Shown here in pieces: positions 16,737-25,185 of a DNA stretch of 64,000 bases (its first letter is position 1; every line of letters starts with the position of its first letter). Position numbers and translations under genes: made by a program. The notes under the pieces are model-generated. The model was given only the letters and a program-made list of their open reading frames with translations. It searched no databases and was not told the DNA's origin. Origin of the DNA: CBDAPU01 sp965198875 (lineage in GTDB: Bacteria; Pseudomonadota; Gammaproteobacteria; Eutrophobiales; Eutrophobiaceae); NCBI GenBank assembly GCA_965198875.1, contig CBDAPU010000001.1, positions 1,240,001 to 1,304,000 on the forward strand, written 5' to 3'.

Positions 16737-17900
16737 ATGGAACGAGAACAGGCAATAAAATTCATGCGCGATCTGCTAAAGCTCATGGTAGATAAAGGCG
16801 GCTCAGATCTGTTTATCACGGTCGGGTTTCCGCCCGCCATGAAGAAATCCGGCAAGATGACGCCGGTATCAAAAACAGAATTGACCGCAGAGAATACCAA
16901 GGCCATGTGTTACGCCATCATGAACGACAGGCAATTAAAGGAATATGAAGCCACCAAAGAATGCAATTTTGCGGTAGCGCCTGCGGGTATCGGTCGGTTT
17001 CGTGCCAATGCCTTTATTCAACAGGGTTTTTGCGGCCTGGTGATGCGTGTTATTGAAACCGAAGTGCCGAATATCGATAAACTGGGACTGCCTGAGGTTC
17101 TAAAAGATACCGTGATGACGAAAAACGGCCTGATCATCATGGTGGGCGGCACCGGCTCGGGGAAATCCACTTCACTGGCGGCCATGATCGATTATCGCAA
17201 TGCCAACAGCTACGGCCATATCATTACCATTGAAGATCCCATTGAATACGTCCATCCCCATAAAAATTGCGTCATCATGCAACGGGAGGTGGGCGTGGAT
17301 ACCGATGACTGGGACATTGCATTAAAAAACACATTGCGACAGGCCCCCGATGTGATATTGCTGGGCGAGATCCGGGACAGAGAAACCATGGAGTTCGGTG
17401 TGGCGTTTGCCGAGACCGGTCATTTGGCTATGGCCACCCTGCATGCCAATTCATCAAACCAGGCGCTGGATCGCATCATCAACTTCTTCCCGGAAGAACG
17501 TAAAACCCAGTTGTTAATGGATTTATCGTTGAACTTAAAAGCGGTCATCTCCCAACGTCTGGTTAAGACGCCTGACGGAAAAGGCCGACATGCAGCAATC
17601 GAGATTTTGCTCAACTCACCCTTGATCTCTGATCTGATCCTCAAAGGTGAGGTTCACGAAATAAAGAACATCATGGCCAAATCAAACGAACTGGGCATGA
17701 AAACCTTTGATCAGGCCCTGTTTGACTTATATGAAGCCGACAAGATCAGTCTGGAAGAGGCCCTGCGTAACGCCGACTCCATGAATGAGTTGCGACTACG
17801 CATTAAACTGGAAGGAAAGGCGGCGAAAGGCAAAGACGCCCAGGAAGGACTGGATCATTTAAGCCTGGAAGCGACAGAAGAAGAATCCGGCATGATGTGA
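16737..17900 (+). CDS. pilU: PilT/PilU-family retraction ATPase PilU
   Basis: This 387-residue ATPase supports PilT in force-generating pilus retraction. It has Walker A GGTGSGKSTSLAAMIDY, Walker B VILLGEIRDRETMEFG and the His box ATLHANSSNQALDR. PilU-like traits are the N-terminal MEREQAIKFMRDLLKLMVDK, the LMDLSLNLKAVISQRLV segment and a charged C-terminal tail of about 30 residues absent from PilT. It lies 38 bp after pilT, which is the ordinary pilTU arrangement. Confidence 0.93.
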   Translation: MEREQAIKFMRDLLKLMVDKGGSDLFITVGFPPAMKKSGKMTPVSKTELTAENTKAMCYAIMNDRQLKEYEATKECNFAVAPAGIGRFRANAFIQQGFCGLVMRVIETEVPNIDKLGLPEVLKDTVMTKNGLIIMVGGTGSGKSTSLAAMIDYRNANSYGHIITIEDPIEYVHPHKNCVIMQREVGVDTDDWDIALKNTLRQAPDVILLGEIRDRETMEFGVAFAETGHLAMATLHANSSNQALDRIINFFPEERKTQLLMDLSLNLKAVISQRLVKTPDGKGRHAAIEILLNSPLISDLILKGEVHEIKNIMAKSNELGMKTFDQALFDLYEADKISLEEALRNADSMNELRLRIKLEGKAAKGKDAQEGLDHLSLEATEEESGMM

Positions 17901-17959
17901 CCGGGCGGTGAGCCTAACAACAACATAACGATCATAGCATTTAAGGGGGTCCCAAACGT

Positions 17960-19018
17960 ATGGACATCATGCCGTATCTGAAATTAGTGCTGGAGAAAGG
18001 GGCGTCGGATCTGTTCTTCACCACCCGCTCTCCGGTGAAGATCAAGCTGGAAGGCAAGGCCACCGCAGTTGGCAAGGCGGTGCTCGATGGCGAGGCATGC
18101 AAGGCCGCCGCCTATGGGATCATGAATGAGCAGCAGAGGGCGCAATTCGAAGAGACCATGGATGTGGATTTTGCCATTACCATGCCCGATGGCTCCGCCC
18201 GCTTTCGTGTCAATGTATTTCGCCAACGGGGTGAAGTGGGGATGGTGTTGCGATCTATCCCATCCACAATCCCCACCATTGAGCAGTTAGGCGTGCCGGA
18301 GGTTTTGAAGGAATTAATTAACCATAAACGTGGCCTTATTCTAATGGTCGGCGCTACCGGCTCCGGCAAGTCCACCACCCTGGCGGCCATGATTAACCAC
18401 CGCAATGAAACGCAGGCAGGACATATTTTAACCATTGAGGACCCGGTGGAGTTCTCACACCCCAATCGCAAGTCCATTCTCAATCAACGAGAAGTGGGTG
18501 TGGATACCCGCTCCTACCGTACGGCGTTAAAAGCATCCTTACGTGAGGCGCCGGATGTGATCCTGATCGGTGAGATCCGTGAACGGGAGACCATGGAAGC
18601 GGCGCTGGAGCTGGCCAATACCGGCCACCTGGCGATTTCCACCTTGCACGCAAACAACGCCAACCAGGCCATAGAGCGGGTTATTAACCTGTTTCCACAG
18701 GATACACACAAGCAGTTGTTGATGGATTTATCACTAAACATACGCGCGGTGATCTCTCAACGTCTGGTCCTCGGGGTGAATGGCAAGCGTTGCGCCGCCA
18801 TTGAGATTTTAGTCAACACGCCACGCATGGCCGAATTGATCATGAAAGGTGTGCTCGATGAGATAAAAGAGGCCATGGCGGAGAGTGGCCAGAAAGGCAT
18901 GCAAACCTTCGATATGGCCTTGCATGAGCTGTATAAAGAAGGCCGCATAGAGCTGGAAGAGGCCTTGAATAATGCCGACTCCCGCACAAACCTGGAAGCG
19001 AAAATCAACTTCGGCTAA
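17960..19018 (+). CDS. Second PilU-like ATPase
   Basis: This 352-residue paralogue of the preceding gene has Walker A GATGSGKSTTLAAMINH, the EDPVEFSH Asp-box region, Walker B VILIGEIRERETMEAALE and the His box STLHANNANQAIER. All catalytic motifs are intact. It shares the PilU-type LMDLSLNIRAVISQRLV segment but lacks the long charged tail, so it is nearer PilU than PilT. It lies 60 bp downstream of pilU on the same strand and is followed by a strong bidirectional terminator about 260 bp later. A third retraction-family ATPase in tandem is less usual than the pair. Confidence 0.88.
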   Translation: MDIMPYLKLVLEKGASDLFFTTRSPVKIKLEGKATAVGKAVLDGEACKAAAYGIMNEQQRAQFEETMDVDFAITMPDGSARFRVNVFRQRGEVGMVLRSIPSTIPTIEQLGVPEVLKELINHKRGLILMVGATGSGKSTTLAAMINHRNETQAGHILTIEDPVEFSHPNRKSILNQREVGVDTRSYRTALKASLREAPDVILIGEIRERETMEAALELANTGHLAISTLHANNANQAIERVINLFPQDTHKQLLMDLSLNIRAVISQRLVLGVNGKRCAAIEILVNTPRMAELIMKGVLDEIKEAMAESGQKGMQTFDMALHELYKEGRIELEEALNNADSRTNLEAKINFG

Positions 19019-19275
19019 AGAGATGTTGGCCACACCTCGTGATTAAAATAATTATCCTCAAACCGCCCTTGATGAGAGATCGGCCTCTGCCGAGATATTA
19101 AACCGACGGCTTTGGCCAGGCCAATGGATTAAAACCCCTGATAGGGCGCCCCGTTAGGCAAGGAAAAGATGGGGTGTTGTGGGTGATCATGCACAGGGGA
19201 TAGGCCCCATGATGTGGGAGCCCTGTTGGCGAAATACAGGGCTAAAAACACCGGGCTAACGATAAGACAGGCAAT

Positions 19276-19302
19276 AAAAAAGGGTCTGACCGACCCTTTT
19301 TT
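19276..19302. terminator. Bidirectional intrinsic terminator between pilU-like gene and pqqA
   Basis: A perfect 11-bp inverted repeat (AAAAAAGGGTC / GACCCTTTTTT) with a five-base loop lies here. It has T runs on either strand, so it can end transcription of the pil genes from the left and of pqqA from the right. The roughly 250 bp between 19019 and this site shows no other feature I can support. Confidence 0.85.
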
Positions 19303-19322
19303 GTACAACGCCTAATCTGCGA

Positions 19323-19397
19323 TTATTTGTTGTTGATGTACATCGTCACTTCGAAACCGAAACGGATGTCATTGTATTGAGGTGTTTCCCATTTCAT
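19323..19397 (-). CDS. pqqA: Pyrroloquinoline quinone precursor peptide PqqA
   Basis: This 24-residue peptide begins MKWETPQYNDIR and ends with GFEVTMYINNK. It holds the invariant E-V-T-x-Y motif whose glutamate and tyrosine are joined by PqqE to become PQQ. Length and the W-x-x-P N-terminal pattern match the family. A strong Shine-Dalgarno (GGAGGA) lies 8-9 bases before the ATG, and an intrinsic terminator follows 20 bp after the stop. No pqqBCDE genes follow; downstream are the convergent pil genes. The peptide is 115 bp after a TrmB-like methyltransferase gene on the same strand. Confidence 0.88.
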   Translation of the reverse strand: MKWETPQYNDIRFGFEVTMYINNK

Positions 19398-19512
19398 CTT
19401 GATGTCCTCCAGTTGGTTGTATTTAAGGGTCTAAAAAACGACATCATCAATAATGCAGGGAGCGTGCCAAAATGCCCGCCGATGGCGGTAGATGGCGTTA
19501 TTCATTTATAGA

Positions 19513-20286
19513 TCAAGCAGTTACCTTTTCAGCCCCCGATTTTAGCTGATTGTTTTCAAGGCCGGATCCGCCATATAACTGGTTGTAATCATCCATGATC
19601 TGGTTTTTAGTAGCCAGATCCGCCGTCACCACACAGCGATACAAACAGTGGCCACTGTGCAGGTATTTTCTCTCAAACGGGCTGGCAGCTTGTTCCGGGA
19701 TATATCCCGCCTGATATGAGTAGTGGGTTAGTCCCAATAATGCAACGGCATGTATGAACTCTCTGGCATAGACGTCCCAGTTACAGCGCAGTTCAATCCG
19801 CCCCCCCAGATTGATAATGAGCGGGAACAGGGCATGACCGTGCCAACGCCGTTTCAGGTGTTTCTTTTTCGGCCAGGGGTTGGGATAAAACCAGTATTGT
19901 TGTTTGACATGCCAGTGATGCAGGTTGGCCAATAAGTAAAAATCCACCAGGTCGGCCCGCAAGAGCACCCGGTTTTTATACTGCATCAGATCAGTGCTCG
20001 GGCACAGGGTTTTCAGGCGGGCGGCGGATCTATCAATACCAATGACAAGCGCACGGGGATGCTTTCGGGCAAGTTGACATGTGCTCTTTGCATTGCCACA
20101 ACCGGCGTCGATGATGATCTCCCGTTGTAAGTCTTTGCAGAGCGCATCGAGTTTTTGAAACAAGCGTCTGGTTTTCTCAGCGATGGGTTTGTTAAAACGG
20201 CTTGAGCGATGATGCGCGATCACGCTGTCAAGCCCTGGGTGTACGCCTTGCTGATTGCTGGTCGGGGTTTTGGAGTTCGCGTACAC
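19513..20286 (-). CDS. TrmB-like tRNA (guanine-N7) methyltransferase family protein
   Basis: This 257-residue SAM-dependent methyltransferase has motif I IIDAGCGNAKS (58-68) and PNPWPKKKHLKRRWH (135-149). The latter corresponds to the PDPWPKKRHxKRR signature of TrmB, which makes m7G46 in tRNA, but with Asp replaced by Asn. It also carries about 45 N-terminal and 25 C-terminal residues beyond the core. Start is GTG, 5 bases after the pyrK stop, so it appears co-transcribed with the pyr genes. It may be the genome's TrmB or a divergent paralogue; the sequence alone does not decide. Confidence 0.72.
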   Translation of the reverse strand: MYANSKTPTSNQQGVHPGLDSVIAHHRSSRFNKPIAEKTRRLFQKLDALCKDLQREIIIDAGCGNAKSTCQLARKHPRALVIGIDRSAARLKTLCPSTDLMQYKNRVLLRADLVDFYLLANLHHWHVKQQYWFYPNPWPKKKHLKRRWHGHALFPLIINLGGRIELRCNWDVYAREFIHAVALLGLTHYSYQAGYIPEQAASPFERKYLHSGHCLYRCVVTADLATKNQIMDDYNQLYGGSGLENNQLKSGAEKVTA

Positions 20287-20291
20287 GGCGG

Positions 20292-21179
20292 TTAATGATC
20301 TGCCGGGTAGATGTCATCCGCCGCAAACACCGGCCCGTCAACACAAACCCGTTGCATGGATCGGGCGCCGTTTTGGTATACGGGCACCGCACAGCCGGCA
20401 CAGCCACCTACCGCGCAAGCCATGTACTCTTCCAGGCAGATCTGACATGGCAGGCCGTATTCCTGAGCGAGCCGGGCAACGGCTTTTAACATCGGCGTCG
20501 GGCCACAACTGAAGATCTCCACCTGCCGCCGTTGTGCGGCGTCTAGGTTATCCAGCCATTGACGCGCAAGGCCGGTGACATAACCATCATAACAGCCGCT
20601 ATAAGCCTGCCTGCTGGTGAGCCGACTGGCGACCCCCCAGTCATCCAGTAACGGCATACAGGCGATGACGTCATTGCCGATCCCTTCCACCATGATCTGT
20701 GATGGGCGAGTGGCAAAAGGAAACGGCGCCTCCGAGCCCATCAGCACAAACGGGGTTATCTCGTTGATCTGTGCGCGCAGGCGCTCGGCCAAGAAGATCA
20801 GGGGAGGGATCCCAACGCCGCCGCCGATCAACAGGGGTTTTTGAAGATAATGCTGTTGTTTGAATGGCACGCCAATCGGACCCAGCAGATTTAGGCGCTC
20901 GTTGATATGACTTTTTGCGAGTTTTTCCGTTCCTGCGCCATGCACCTTGAACAGTATTTCAATCCATCCTGCATTAGCGTCAGCACGCATGATCGACATG
21001 GGCCTACGCATCGGCAGCTCCTCGCAACAACGAAGATGGATAAAATGGCCGGGCCTTGCATGATGCGATGTTTCCTCGGCGGCCAATCGCAAAAGATGTT
21101 GCTCCCCCGGCAGCGCCTGGTGGCGCAGGACAGTGGCCTCCTCCATGAAGATGGTTCCTCTGGTTTCAGGATGTGGCAT
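20292..21179 (-). CDS. pyrK: Dihydroorotate dehydrogenase electron transfer subunit-like protein (PyrK family)
   Basis: This 295-residue protein of the ferredoxin-reductase fold has an FAD region (PMRRPMSIMRADANAGW), an NAD-binding region (LLIGGGVGIPPLIFLAERL, FSCGPTPMLKAV) and a C-terminal cysteine cluster CLEEYMACAVGGCAGCAVPV that binds a 2Fe-2S centre. In class 1B enzymes PyrK passes electrons from dihydroorotate to NAD. It lies 15 bp after pyrC' in the pyr operon. No pyrDB gene is in the window, so whether it pairs with a catalytic PyrD or serves another electron-transfer role is open. Confidence 0.88.
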   Translation of the reverse strand: MPHPETRGTIFMEEATVLRHQALPGEQHLLRLAAEETSHHARPGHFIHLRCCEELPMRRPMSIMRADANAGWIEILFKVHGAGTEKLAKSHINERLNLLGPIGVPFKQQHYLQKPLLIGGGVGIPPLIFLAERLRAQINEITPFVLMGSEAPFPFATRPSQIMVEGIGNDVIACMPLLDDWGVASRLTSRQAYSGCYDGYVTGLARQWLDNLDAAQRRQVEIFSCGPTPMLKAVARLAQEYGLPCQICLEEYMACAVGGCAGCAVPVYQNGARSMQRVCVDGPVFAADDIYPADH

Positions 21180-21194
21180 ATGCTCAGCGCCGCT

Positions 21195-22472
21195 TCATTG
21201 GAAGGGATAAACCAGCTCGCCATTTAAGATGGTATGCGTCACCTTGCCGTGCATCTCCCAGCCATCAAACGGCGTGTTCTTGCCGGCGCTCACCCATTTT
21301 TCCGCATTCACCGTCCAGTTAAGGCGTTTATCGAATATAAATAAATCGGCGTTTGCATTCTCTGAAAGCGTGCCGACGGGCCTGTTGATGATGGAGGCTG
21401 GCCGCTGTGTGAGTGCGCGCAACATGGTCTCTATCGTGAGCCTGTTATCGTCCGTCAGGCTAAACATCAGCGGCGCCAGCACTTCCAGGGTGGACGCCCC
21501 GGGTTCAGTGGCGCTGAAGGGCGCGGCCTTGGCGTCTTCATCATGGGGTTGATGATCCGAGCAAACCGCATCGATCACGCCGGTTGCGAGGCCGTCAATC
21601 AGCGCCTGTTTATCCCTGTCTGAACGCAGTGGCGGTAGTAAATGGCATTGGGCATTAAAGCCATCCACATCCGCTTCAGTTAAATACAGGTGACATATGC
21701 CCACATCTGCGGTGACGGGCAACCCCCGTTGCCTGGCCAGGCCAATCATCTCTACGCTTTTAGCCGTGGACAGGCGAGAGAAGTGTACGCTCGCCCCGGT
21801 TTGCTCTACCAACAACAAAACACGGCTAAGGGCAACGGTTTCCGCCGTCTCCGGTATGCCCGGTAGCCCCAAACGGGTGCTGATCCGCCCCTCGTGCATG
21901 ACGCCGTTATTTTTCAGGTAATGATCCTCCGGGCAGATAAACACCGGGAGGGCGAACCCGGAGGCATACTCCAGCGCCCGTCTTAGTACTTCCGTATCGA
22001 TAATCGGTAGGCGGGCCTGGGATAGGCCGACACAGCCCGCTTCTTTCAGGGCCAGCACTTCTGTTAATTGCTCACCAGTGAGCCCCCTGGTGAGCGCCCC
22101 CATGGGGTAGATGTTTGTTCTCCTGGCATCACTTTGTCGCTGATGGATGAGCTCAACCACGGCCGGTGTGTCGATCACCGGTTGCGTATCCGGGTGACAG
22201 ACCATGCTGGTGATCCCGGAACAGGCGGCGGCTTTACACTCCGATGCAATGGTCGCTTTATGTGCATAGCCGGGTTCACGAAGGTGCGTGCTTAAATCGA
22301 CAATACCGGGGCATACATACTGGCCGGGCACATCCAGCTCCACGTCCGCAGTAAAACCATCCAGTGGCCTCAGCACAGAGAGAATTTTCCCCTCGGCAAT
22401 GTAGAGATCCCCTGTTGCGTTGATCTGGCTCGAAGGGCAAATGATATGGCCGTTGCTGATCTTGATCCGCAT
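21195..22472 (-). CDS. pyrC: Dihydroorotase-like protein, probably non-catalytic (PyrC')
   Basis: This 425-residue amidohydrolase-fold protein aligns with class I dihydroorotase. The usual D-x-H-x-H zinc motif reads DLSTHLREPG (59-68), with serine in place of the first histidine, and the usual H-x-S-H-x-S-T segment reads VHFSRLST, with arginine replacing a histidine. Later conserved parts (LPPLRSDRDKQALIDGL, CSDHQPHDEDAK) remain. Loss of metal ligands is the mark of PyrC', the inactive subunit that in pseudomonads assembles with PyrB. Its start overlaps the pyrB stop, as in those bacteria. An active dihydroorotase should be encoded elsewhere. Confidence 0.88.
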   Translation of the reverse strand: MRIKISNGHIICPSSQINATGDLYIAEGKILSVLRPLDGFTADVELDVPGQYVCPGIVDLSTHLREPGYAHKATIASECKAAACSGITSMVCHPDTQPVIDTPAVVELIHQRQSDARRTNIYPMGALTRGLTGEQLTEVLALKEAGCVGLSQARLPIIDTEVLRRALEYASGFALPVFICPEDHYLKNNGVMHEGRISTRLGLPGIPETAETVALSRVLLLVEQTGASVHFSRLSTAKSVEMIGLARQRGLPVTADVGICHLYLTEADVDGFNAQCHLLPPLRSDRDKQALIDGLATGVIDAVCSDHQPHDEDAKAAPFSATEPGASTLEVLAPLMFSLTDDNRLTIETMLRALTQRPASIINRPVGTLSENANADLFIFDKRLNWTVNAEKWVSAGKNTPFDGWEMHGKVTHTILNGELVYPFQ

Positions 22473-23452
22473 CAGCTCGTACCGGGCGTATCATCGTTTG
22501 CCGGGCGCATCACCATCGCCATGACCGCCATGCGTACGGCGATACCGTGACTTACCTGTTGCAAGATCACCGACTTCTCTCCATCGGCCACCTGGGAGTC
22601 GATTTCCACGCCTCTGTTTATGGGGCCGGGATGCATGACGATCACATCGTCTTTTGCAACACGCAGCCGTTCCTCGGTTAATCCATAGCAGTTGAAATAC
22701 TCATGTGCGCTGGGGAGGACGGCATTTTTGATCCGCTCCCTTTGCAACCGTAACATGGTGATCACGTCCACATTTTCTAATCCTTGAGTTAAATCGTGAT
22801 AGACCTGTACGCCCAGCGAGGCGATTTCTCTGGGTAGCAATGTTTTGGGTGCGATAACGCGAATATCACTCACGCCAAGAAGGCGAAGGGCATGGATCTC
22901 AGAGCGGGCCACCCGTGAATGGGCGACGTCACCAACGATAGCGACCCGCAAGGATGCAAAGTCCGGTTTGTGCCGCCTGATGGTAAACATGTCCAGCATC
23001 GCCTGGGTGGGATGGGCGTGTCTGCCGTCACCGGCATTGATAACGTGTACGTTCTCGGCGACCTGCTCTGCAATAAAATGTGCTGCGCCGCTATTGGCAT
23101 GGCGAACAATGAACATATCACAATGCATGGCCTCCAGGGTGTGCAAGGTATCTTGCAACGCCTCGCCTTTGTGGGTGGCCGATGTGGCGATATTAATATT
23201 TAACAGATCGGCGGAGAGTCTTTTCGCCGCCAACTCAAAAGTAGTCCGTGTCCTCGTGCTGGGTTCAAAAAACAGATTGGCCACGGTTTTGCCGCGTAAT
23301 AAGGGGACTTTTTTCACCGCACGATGGCCTACCCCGGCAAAGGATTGTGCATAATCGAGTATCGCTAATAGCGTCTGACGGTGAAGACCTTCGATCGATA
23401 GGAAATGTTTAAGTCGGCCCTGCTCATCTAGTTGAATGTTCTTATCCCTCAT
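22472..23452 (-). CDS. pyrB: Aspartate carbamoyltransferase catalytic subunit
   Basis: This 326-residue enzyme joins carbamoyl phosphate and aspartate. The carbamoyl-phosphate motif is FFEPSTRTRTTFELA; HPTQAMLDMFTI, VAIVGDVAHSRVARS and MHPGPINRGVEI are also present. The N-terminal extension (about 15 residues before LSIEGL) is like that of PyrB in the large class A complex with PyrC'. It overlaps pyrR by four bases and pyrC' by one, so the three are translationally coupled. No pyrI regulatory gene is present, consistent with a PyrB-PyrC' assembly. Confidence 0.95.
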   Translation of the reverse strand: MRDKNIQLDEQGRLKHFLSIEGLHRQTLLAILDYAQSFAGVGHRAVKKVPLLRGKTVANLFFEPSTRTRTTFELAAKRLSADLLNINIATSATHKGEALQDTLHTLEAMHCDMFIVRHANSGAAHFIAEQVAENVHVINAGDGRHAHPTQAMLDMFTIRRHKPDFASLRVAIVGDVAHSRVARSEIHALRLLGVSDIRVIAPKTLLPREIASLGVQVYHDLTQGLENVDVITMLRLQRERIKNAVLPSAHEYFNCYGLTEERLRVAKDDVIVMHPGPINRGVEIDSQVADGEKSVILQQVSHGIAVRMAVMAMVMRPANDDTPGTS

Positions 23453-23958
23453 GCTGTGGTTGAGACCTTGAGCGCCAACGGCTGCGGGCCTGAGAGCGTA
23501 ACATGTTCATCGGCATTCAGTTTCAGGGATCTGCCCACCACATCGGCCTGTATGGGCAGCTCCCTGCCGCTACGGTCGATCAACACCACCAGCGAGATGC
23601 TGGCCGGCCGGCCATAATCGAACAACGCATTCATGGCGGCACGCAGGGTTCTGCCGGTGTAGAGCACATCATCTATTAAAATGATGTGCCGATCTTCAAT
23701 GTCGAAGGGCAGGGTGGATGGCGCCACCTCAGGGTGCAGGCCGATGCGACTGAAATCATCACGGTAGAAGGCAATGTTTAATTTGCCAAGCGGCGCTCCG
23801 GCCCCGTACATGCGATGCAGTCGTTGGGCTATCCATACGCCCCCCGTGTGGATCCCGACAAAGACCGGATCCTGCCTTTGGCGTTGTGTTAAGTGGCGAT
23901 CCAGCCTGGTTTTTATGGAGCCGATGAGCTCATCTATGTTAAAAGGGCCCTCTGGCAT
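23449..23958 (-). CDS. pyrR: PyrR bifunctional regulator / uracil phosphoribosyltransferase
   Basis: This 169-residue PRTase-fold protein has the PRPP-binding loop HIILIDDVLYTGRTLRAAM and the FVGIHTGGVWIAQRL segment. In Bacillus PyrR binds pyr mRNA to regulate attenuation; in gammaproteobacteria its regulatory role is less certain. It precedes pyrB with a four-base overlap and follows ruvX by 33 bp. I saw no clear PyrR-binding attenuator in the short upstream gap. Confidence 0.92.
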   Translation of the reverse strand: MPEGPFNIDELIGSIKTRLDRHLTQRQRQDPVFVGIHTGGVWIAQRLHRMYGAGAPLGKLNIAFYRDDFSRIGLHPEVAPSTLPFDIEDRHIILIDDVLYTGRTLRAAMNALFDYGRPASISLVVLIDRSGRELPIQADVVGRSLKLNADEHVTLSGPQPLALKVSTTA

Positions 23959-23991
23959 GGTGATAGGATCCGCTGTCTTTCGGGTTTGTTA

Positions 23992-24426
23992 TTATATCAT
24001 CACAGATCTGCGATCAGCCCGTTGCCCCAGCCAGCCTTCAAGGATGATTTGAGCGGCAACGGGGTCGATGTCTTTTCTCTTCCCTTCTCTTGCGAGCGCT
24101 TCAACGCTGGTGAGGCGTTCATCTGCAAGATGGACGGGGAGTGCAAAGCGCCCCTTTAATTGTCTTGCGAACCTGTCCGCCTGGGCGGTGATGGCCTGTC
24201 TTTCACCATCCATCTTTAAGGGGTTGCCGACTATGAGCGCCTGGGGGCGCCATTGTTCTATTAACAGGGCCAACCGCTTCCAATCGGGCCGGCCTTGATG
24301 AGAAGAGATGACGCCCACGGGCGTGGCCGTATTGGTGAGTGTTTGCCCAACGGCAACACCGATCCTTTTTGTGCCGTAATCAAAACAAAGCAGGGTGATG
24401 GGTCGGGGGGGCGTCTTCTCCGCCAT
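23992..24426 (-). CDS. ruvX: Putative pre-16S rRNA nuclease / Holliday junction resolvase-like YqgF
   Basis: This 144-residue RNase H-fold protein begins with LLCFDYGTKRIGVAVGQ, whose aspartate is a catalytic residue, and has VGNPLKMDGERQ and DERLTSVEA. These match YqgF/RuvX, which trims pre-16S rRNA ends. The yqgE-ruvX-pyrR-pyrB order is a well-known gammaproteobacterial cluster. Length is normal. Confidence 0.94.
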   Translation of the reverse strand: MAEKTPPRPITLLCFDYGTKRIGVAVGQTLTNTATPVGVISSHQGRPDWKRLALLIEQWRPQALIVGNPLKMDGERQAITAQADRFARQLKGRFALPVHLADERLTSVEALAREGKRKDIDPVAAQIILEGWLGQRADRRSVMI

Positions 24427-24525
24427 TATTTATCGATAGCGCAGATCCCGCTCGGTTGATATAAAAAGGCGGCGGGCTTTAGTTAGCATGAAAGGCCAGG
24501 GGGTGTGTTTTGTTGAACCTTAACA

Positions 24526-25086
24526 TCATGCGTGACCTATCTCCGTTGATATTTGATCACAGTCTATCCCCAATAGCGCCGTTGCCGACGCCCAACGCCT
24601 CTCGTAAGGGGTATTGAAAATGACGTCCAGATCAGCAGGGCCGTTAAGCCAGGCGTTATCCTTGATCTCCGCTTCCAGTTGACCTGATCCCCAGCCGGCA
24701 TAGCCGAGGGCGATTAAAGCGTTTTCCGGGCCGTTGCCGTCCGCAATGGCCTTTAGAATGTCCCGTGATGTGGTTACCCCTAAAGAGTCGCTGACATGGA
24801 TGGATGACTCCCATTCATCATGGGTCTCATGCAACACAAAGCCCCTGTCCGTGTGCACGGGGCCGCCATGATAAACCGGCGTTTGTTCAATGGGTTTGCT
24901 GGCGCCGGTTAATTTCATTTGCGTTAAGATCTCGCCTAACTCAAATTCCAACGGGCGATTGATGACGATACCCATGGCGCCCTCATCATTATGGGCGCAA
25001 ATATAGGTGACGGTCTGGTAGAAATTGGGATCCGGCAAATTGGGCATGGCGATCAGGAATTGATTGGTAAAGTTGCTGTATAGCAT
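24526..25086 (-). CDS. yqgE: YqgE/AlgH family protein
   Basis: This 186-residue protein has the family hallmarks NQFLIAMPNLPDPNFYQTV, GAMGIVINRPLE, VYHGGPVHTDRGFVLH and LGYAGWGSGQLE. The start at 25086 places the conserved N-terminus as in homologues; an upstream ATG at 25140 would add 18 unrelated hydrophobic residues. It is found beside ruvX in most gammaproteobacteria. AlgH has been linked to alginate regulation in Pseudomonas, but its molecular function is not established. Confidence 0.93.
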   Translation of the reverse strand: MLYSNFTNQFLIAMPNLPDPNFYQTVTYICAHNDEGAMGIVINRPLEFELGEILTQMKLTGASKPIEQTPVYHGGPVHTDRGFVLHETHDEWESSIHVSDSLGVTTSRDILKAIADGNGPENALIALGYAGWGSGQLEAEIKDNAWLNGPADLDVIFNTPYERRWASATALLGIDCDQISTEIGHA

Positions 25087-25185
25087 AGCCGTAATACTAT
25101 CGGTAACAATAAGAAAAAACCACTTGAAGATAGCGGGCAAGCTATAACCGGCGAAATTGATTGACGGTATGGCCGGGTGAAATGA

